Below are positions 13,959-16,886 of a DNA stretch of 16,886 bases, piece after piece. Source of the DNA: an uncultured Prevotella sp. (lineage in GTDB: Bacteria > Bacteroidota > Bacteroidia > Bacteroidales > Bacteroidaceae); contig CAKMOD010000153.1 in assembly GCA_927910885.1 (NCBI GenBank), positions 1 to 16,886 on the forward strand, read 5' to 3'. Each line of letters opens with the position of its first letter. The first letter of the stretch is position 1. The position numbers and the translations under genes are program-made. The notes beneath the pieces are model-generated. The model did no database searches. It worked only from the letters and a program-made list of their open reading frames with translations, and was not told the DNA's origin.

Positions 13959-16255
13959 ACAATACTTCGTTGACTTTGTGTAGCCCCTTGTACCATTGCC
14001 ATGTCAACGTTATGATTATAGTTAAAAGATGCTTGATTATCAATACTTAATTTCTCTTTTTTATCCAGCGAACGAGTATATCCTATTCCTAAATCAATGC
14101 GATAATTACCATTTACGCTAATGGGCTGAACGGTTGAAACACCTGTTTGTTTATCAAATACAAGACTATAAGCCACAGCATTATCCGTCTGATGATAACC
14201 CATATTGATGTTAAGGCGACTATGTTTTTTCCCCTCAAATGTCTTACCACCTTCTATGTCATAATAATGAATATTACGAAGCTGCGTATAGCCTAATATA
14301 ATATTCATAGGATTGCTATCGTCACGATAATTAACCATCGTTGTAAGGTCAGGTAATTCAGAATTCATCTTAGCTTTTATCTCCCATGCGTTAGCCCTCA
14401 ACCATATATTAGGTTCAAAGAATATACTCTGCCGAGACACATCGTGTCGTCCCATGCGTTGATAATAAAGGTTGGCATGAGCTATACGAACAGGCAGATT
14501 TACACTTATCTCACACTTCAAGAATTTACTATGCAAATCTCTATAGCAGAAGTTAAAGCGATGACTATTTTGATATTCTGTAAAGTGATAAGTATTACTA
14601 TTATCAAGGACTGTAGCCAAGATGTTTGTGGCAGAGGGCAATCTATCGAACAAGCTGCTATCACGTCCAGAAATCTTATCAAGACGATAGAGTGGATTAT
14701 CCGTTTTTATATAAGAATATGCGTAATTATACTCAGGTTGTAAGCTGATATTTCTAAAAGTCCAATTATAACTGATACCAGCTGACAACTTAAGGTTTTG
14801 ATTAAGGCGGTTTATATATTGATTACGATAATCGCGGGGAAGACTATGCTGTAGATAGGTCAAATCCTGTAGGGAAAATGTCTTTTGCGTGTTACGGTTA
14901 TAATTGATTCCAAAGTTCCACCTGATCATATCAGCTATGATACTTATTCCATTGCTATTTTTAAGGTTGAAATCTATATTCTTCGATTCAAGGCTATTTG
15001 CTGACAACATACGGTTAAGCAACGATTGATTGTCAGACGTCTCGATATTGCTGTTGTTCAGGCCATGGCTATGGGCATAGGAAAAGGAAAGATTATTAAT
15101 CGTATAATATTTATCTTTTTGGATACATAAATTGCTACCCGCTGTCCAATTATCAGAGCTTCCTAACGACTTATACCTGCTATGCTGATAAGAGTCTCCA
15201 CCATATAAAAACGTTTGTTTTAAAGAGAGAGATTCGTCATCAGTATTTGTATGATTCCAAAGGCTACTAAGGTCGAACCAAGAAAATTCATTTCCTAAAA
15301 AGCGCATATATTGAGCACCAACCGTTTTAGTCGTCTGCAATCCACTCCCTACATCTTGTGGACTCCACTCGCCATTGAGTGCTGCTCGCTGATTGTCGTT
15401 AAGGTTGTTGCTATTCGCAAATATTCCGATGCGTTCTTTGTCAGAGAATCTTACGGCTAAGCCACGTAGCTTATATCTGTTGTTCGAACCTGCACCAGCT
15501 TCAACGTTACCCATATAGCCTACGGCATACTCCTTCTTCAACCTTACGTCCATCACATAACTCTTGTCGCCCATATCACGTCCTGCCACCACCGAAGCCA
15601 CCCCCGACTTGTTGAAAACCTTGATTTTACTGACCGTATAGGCTGGCAGATTCTCCAGTGCCAACTTAGGATTCCCACTGAAAAACTCCCGTCCATTGAC
15701 TAAAAGATTTTGGATATATTTGCCATTTACGAATATCTGCCCCTCTTTGGTAAGTCGTGCGCCTGGCAACTTGCTAATTAGCGCATCGAGCATGCTCCCC
15801 TCTGCAAGGTTGAAAGCATCAGCATTATAAACAATCGTATCGCCCGCAACAACCATCTTAACCTTTGTAGCCTTTACGGTCACTTCTGCCAATTCGTGCG
15901 CCTTTGCCAAACGTATTGACTTTACAAATACAGAAAACTCTCGCTTACTCCTCAACACAAAGTGCATATAGCCGTCCTCATACCCCTCAGCACTTGCCCG
16001 CACGATATAATTCCCAACCTTCGTCAAATTTTTAAACTGATAGAAGCCCGCATATTCTCCAGCCTCTGCAGGTGCGGCTATCAAGCTATCTATAACAACA
16101 CTGTCTAATGTCATCAGGTAAACCTTGGCACTTGGCACTCCAGCTCCCGTCATGTTATCAAGCACTCGCCCTTGAACAGGGATTGCGTCATCTTTTGCAT
16201 GTACATTACTGCAGCAAAATAATAACATTAACAACAAAAGTAGTCCGTTTCTCAT
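13943..16255 (-). CDS. Outer-membrane beta-barrel protein with CarboxypepD_reg-like N-terminus (frameshifted)
   Basis: I start it at MRNGLLLLLMLLFCCSNVHA, a signal peptide. The frame is open 71 codons further up, but a promoter (16306-16337) lies inside that extension. After the signal comes a carboxypeptidase-regulatory-like/Cna-B-type domain (VQGRVLDNMTGAGVPSAKVY...), then a plug-like region (SMLDALISKLPGA, IFVNGKYIQNLLVNGREFF, LENLPAYTVSKIKVF). A long series of amphipathic barrel strands follows. This architecture is that of TonB-receptor-like outer-membrane proteins of Bacteroidetes; no TonB box or SusD partner is seen. The frame stops after RSIVIIGR at 13943, whereas the adjoining frame continues the barrel. 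Restoring one base near 13953-13960 gives RSIVNNWKISNVLKLNYR and a protein of about 918 residues. The cargo is unknown. A sequencing error is as likely as a true mutation. Confidence 0.85.
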   Translation of the reverse strand: MRNGLLLLLMLLFCCSNVHAKDDAIPVQGRVLDNMTGAGVPSAKVYLMTLDSVVIDSLIAAPAEAGEYAGFYQFKNLTKVGNYIVRASAEGYEDGYMHFVLRSKREFSVFVKSIRLAKAHELAEVTVKATKVKMVVAGDTIVYNADAFNLAEGSMLDALISKLPGARLTKEGQIFVNGKYIQNLLVNGREFFSGNPKLALENLPAYTVSKIKVFNKSGVASVVAGRDMGDKSYVMDVRLKKEYAVGYMGNVEAGAGSNNRYKLRGLAVRFSDKERIGIFANSNNLNDNQRAALNGEWSPQDVGSGLQTTKTVGAQYMRFLGNEFSWFDLSSLWNHTNTDDESLSLKQTFLYGGDSYQHSRYKSLGSSDNWTAGSNLCIQKDKYYTINNLSFSYAHSHGLNNSNIETSDNQSLLNRMLSANSLESKNIDFNLKNSNGISIIADMIRWNFGINYNRNTQKTFSLQDLTYLQHSLPRDYRNQYINRLNQNLKLSAGISYNWTFRNISLQPEYNYAYSYIKTDNPLYRLDKISGRDSSLFDRLPSATNILATVLDNSNTYHFTEYQNSHRFNFCYRDLHSKFLKCEISVNLPVRIAHANLYYQRMGRHDVSRQSIFFEPNIWLRANAWEIKAKMNSELPDLTTMVNYRDDSNPMNIILGYTQLRNIHYYDIEGGKTFEGKKHSRLNINMGYHQTDNAVAYSLVFDKQTGVSTVQPISVNGNYRIDLGIGYTRSLDKKEKLSIDNQASFNYNHNVDMAMVQGATQSQRSIVIIGR

Positions 16256-16305
16256 AAGATAGTCTGGCGTAGATGGTCGGTGATATAGATTGCTCAATTT
16301 GATTA

Positions 16306-16337
16306 CAAAGATAAATAATATCTTTCTAAAAATCAAC
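16306..16337 (-). promoter_or_regulatory. Bacteroidetes-type promoter of the outer-membrane protein gene
   Basis: On the minus strand GTTG (16337-16334) is followed by 20 nt and TATCTTTG (16313-16306), a perfect TAnnTTTG box. Transcription would start near 16300, giving a leader of about 45 nt to the ATG at 16255. This supports the shorter start of the gene. Confidence 0.7.
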
Positions 16338-16355
16338 AAAATGGGCATGAAAAAA

Positions 16356-16408
16356 GGTTTTTCCGTTAAATGCGTGGATGCTTTTCGTATAGCTTTAACG
16401 GAAAAACC
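16356..16408 (-). terminator. 15-bp inverted repeat followed by T6, at the edge of repeat copy B
   Basis: GGTTTTTCCGTTAAA (16356-16370) and TTTAACGGAAAAACC (16394-16408) are perfect inverted copies separated by 23 nt. On the minus strand the second arm is followed immediately by TTTTTT (the last T partly shared with the following CATG context), so RNA made leftwards across repeat copy B could terminate here, about 20 bp before the -33 box of the outer-membrane gene. The right arm is also the first 15 bases of repeat copy B. The long loop makes it less than ideal as a terminator; an operator or element end is also possible. Confidence 0.6.
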
Positions 16409-16770
16409 GGAGTTATTCAATAAACAAAAAATATAGTCAAAACAGTCAATTGTCAATTCTATTATCACCCTCCAACAGCGTCACCTTTTTTCATTTTAAT
16501 ACTTCAAAAATGTAGATAAGGTTCTGAAAAATCTTTACATAATTTCGAATAAAACATCTATAAATAAAGACAGAAACACATCTAAAAAGCAAGTTTACAA
16601 CTGACAGAAAATCAGTTAGTTATAAAGTCATGCAAGAAAAGATGTTTAATTGGACTTCAAAAGGACGTTAGTAACACTCCAAAAGAGCATCTTTTGCAAG
16701 TCAATTAGGTGTTCTTTTATAAGCCAAAAGAGCATGTGTTGGTTTGAGTTGCATGAAAAGAGTTTACAAA
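16394..16770. repeat. Dispersed ~380 bp non-coding repeat, copy B
   Basis: This is the second copy of the repeat at 1-380, in the same orientation and nearly equal in length (377 bp). It lies directly upstream of the outer-membrane gene's promoter. Its first 15 bases form one arm of the inverted repeat at 16356-16408. Internal structure includes AAAAGA-GCA-TCTTTT (16681-16695) and repeated AAAAGAGCAT units (16681 and about 16724), which recur in altered form in copy A. No coding frame is conserved between the copies. The remaining bases to the window end (16771-16886) hold only a weak 8-bp inverted repeat, AAAAGACA (16810-16817) with TGTCTTTT (16843-16850), and no gene. Confidence 0.8.
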
Positions 16771-16886
16771 ATATCGATTAATAAGAGAATAAGCTGTTTG
16801 TAGAAGAACAAAAGACATGCTAATGATAGACATTTTTTAATTTGTCTTTTCTAACATTATATCTTATAGTTTATCCTTTTATATAT

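Noticed and set aside
16256..16468. A 71-residue N-terminal extension of the outer-membrane protein starting at 16468
   Set aside because: It includes repeat copy B, the inverted repeat and a perfect TAnnTTTG promoter box. A clean signal peptide starts at 16255.

Overview
The window reads as chromosomal DNA of a Bacteroidetes bacterium, most likely Prevotella. The signs are low GC, a lack of strong Shine-Dalgarno sites, and promoters of the Bacteroidetes type (about TTTG, then 19-20 nt, then TAnnTTTG) in front of serC, gyrA and an outer-membrane gene. The proteins also look Bacteroidetes-like: an ACT-less SerA with Lys where the catalytic His should be, a GyrA starting with a KINIEEEMKSSYIDYSMSV-like segment, and a CarboxypepD_reg/beta-barrel outer-membrane protein. 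The genus is inferred from recalled sequence style, not from a search. All genes lie on the minus strand, so transcription runs from high to low coordinates.

Layout in transcription order. (1) 16256-16886 holds no gene. It contains one copy of a ~380 bp non-coding repeat (16394-16770), a 15-bp inverted repeat with a T tract (16356-16408), and the promoter of the next gene. (2) 13500-16255 is a large outer-membrane beta-barrel protein gene, split by a single-base frameshift near 13953-13960. (3) gyrA (10723-13302) has its own promoter. Its stop codon lies in an 8-bp tandem array, followed by a 7-bp tandem array. (4) Three tandem genes for exported TPR proteins (10585 to 6926) are diverged paralogues. 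A strong hairpin separates the first from the second; the second and third overlap by 4 nt; a DEAD-box RNA helicase with a DbpA-type C-terminus follows after 3 nt. An intrinsic terminator that begins inside the helicase stop region closes this unit. (5) A serine-biosynthesis cluster has its own promoter: serC, a 40-nt hairpin, serA, a DUF1015 gene, and a YigZ/IMPACT-family gene. (6) A HARE-HTH/hypoxanthine-DNA glycosylase fusion gene follows. (7) 1-380 is a second copy of the ~380 bp repeat.

How the genes fit together: SerA and SerC catalyse the first two steps of the phosphorylated serine pathway. DUF1015, 88 bp downstream of serA, may be linked to it. The exported TPR proteins and the helicase appear co-transcribed, perhaps with read-through from gyrA, but no shared function is evident. 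The most unusual features are the two co-oriented copies of an unidentified ~380 bp repeat at the window edges, one directly upstream of an outer-membrane protein gene, and several strong intergenic hairpins inside apparent operons.
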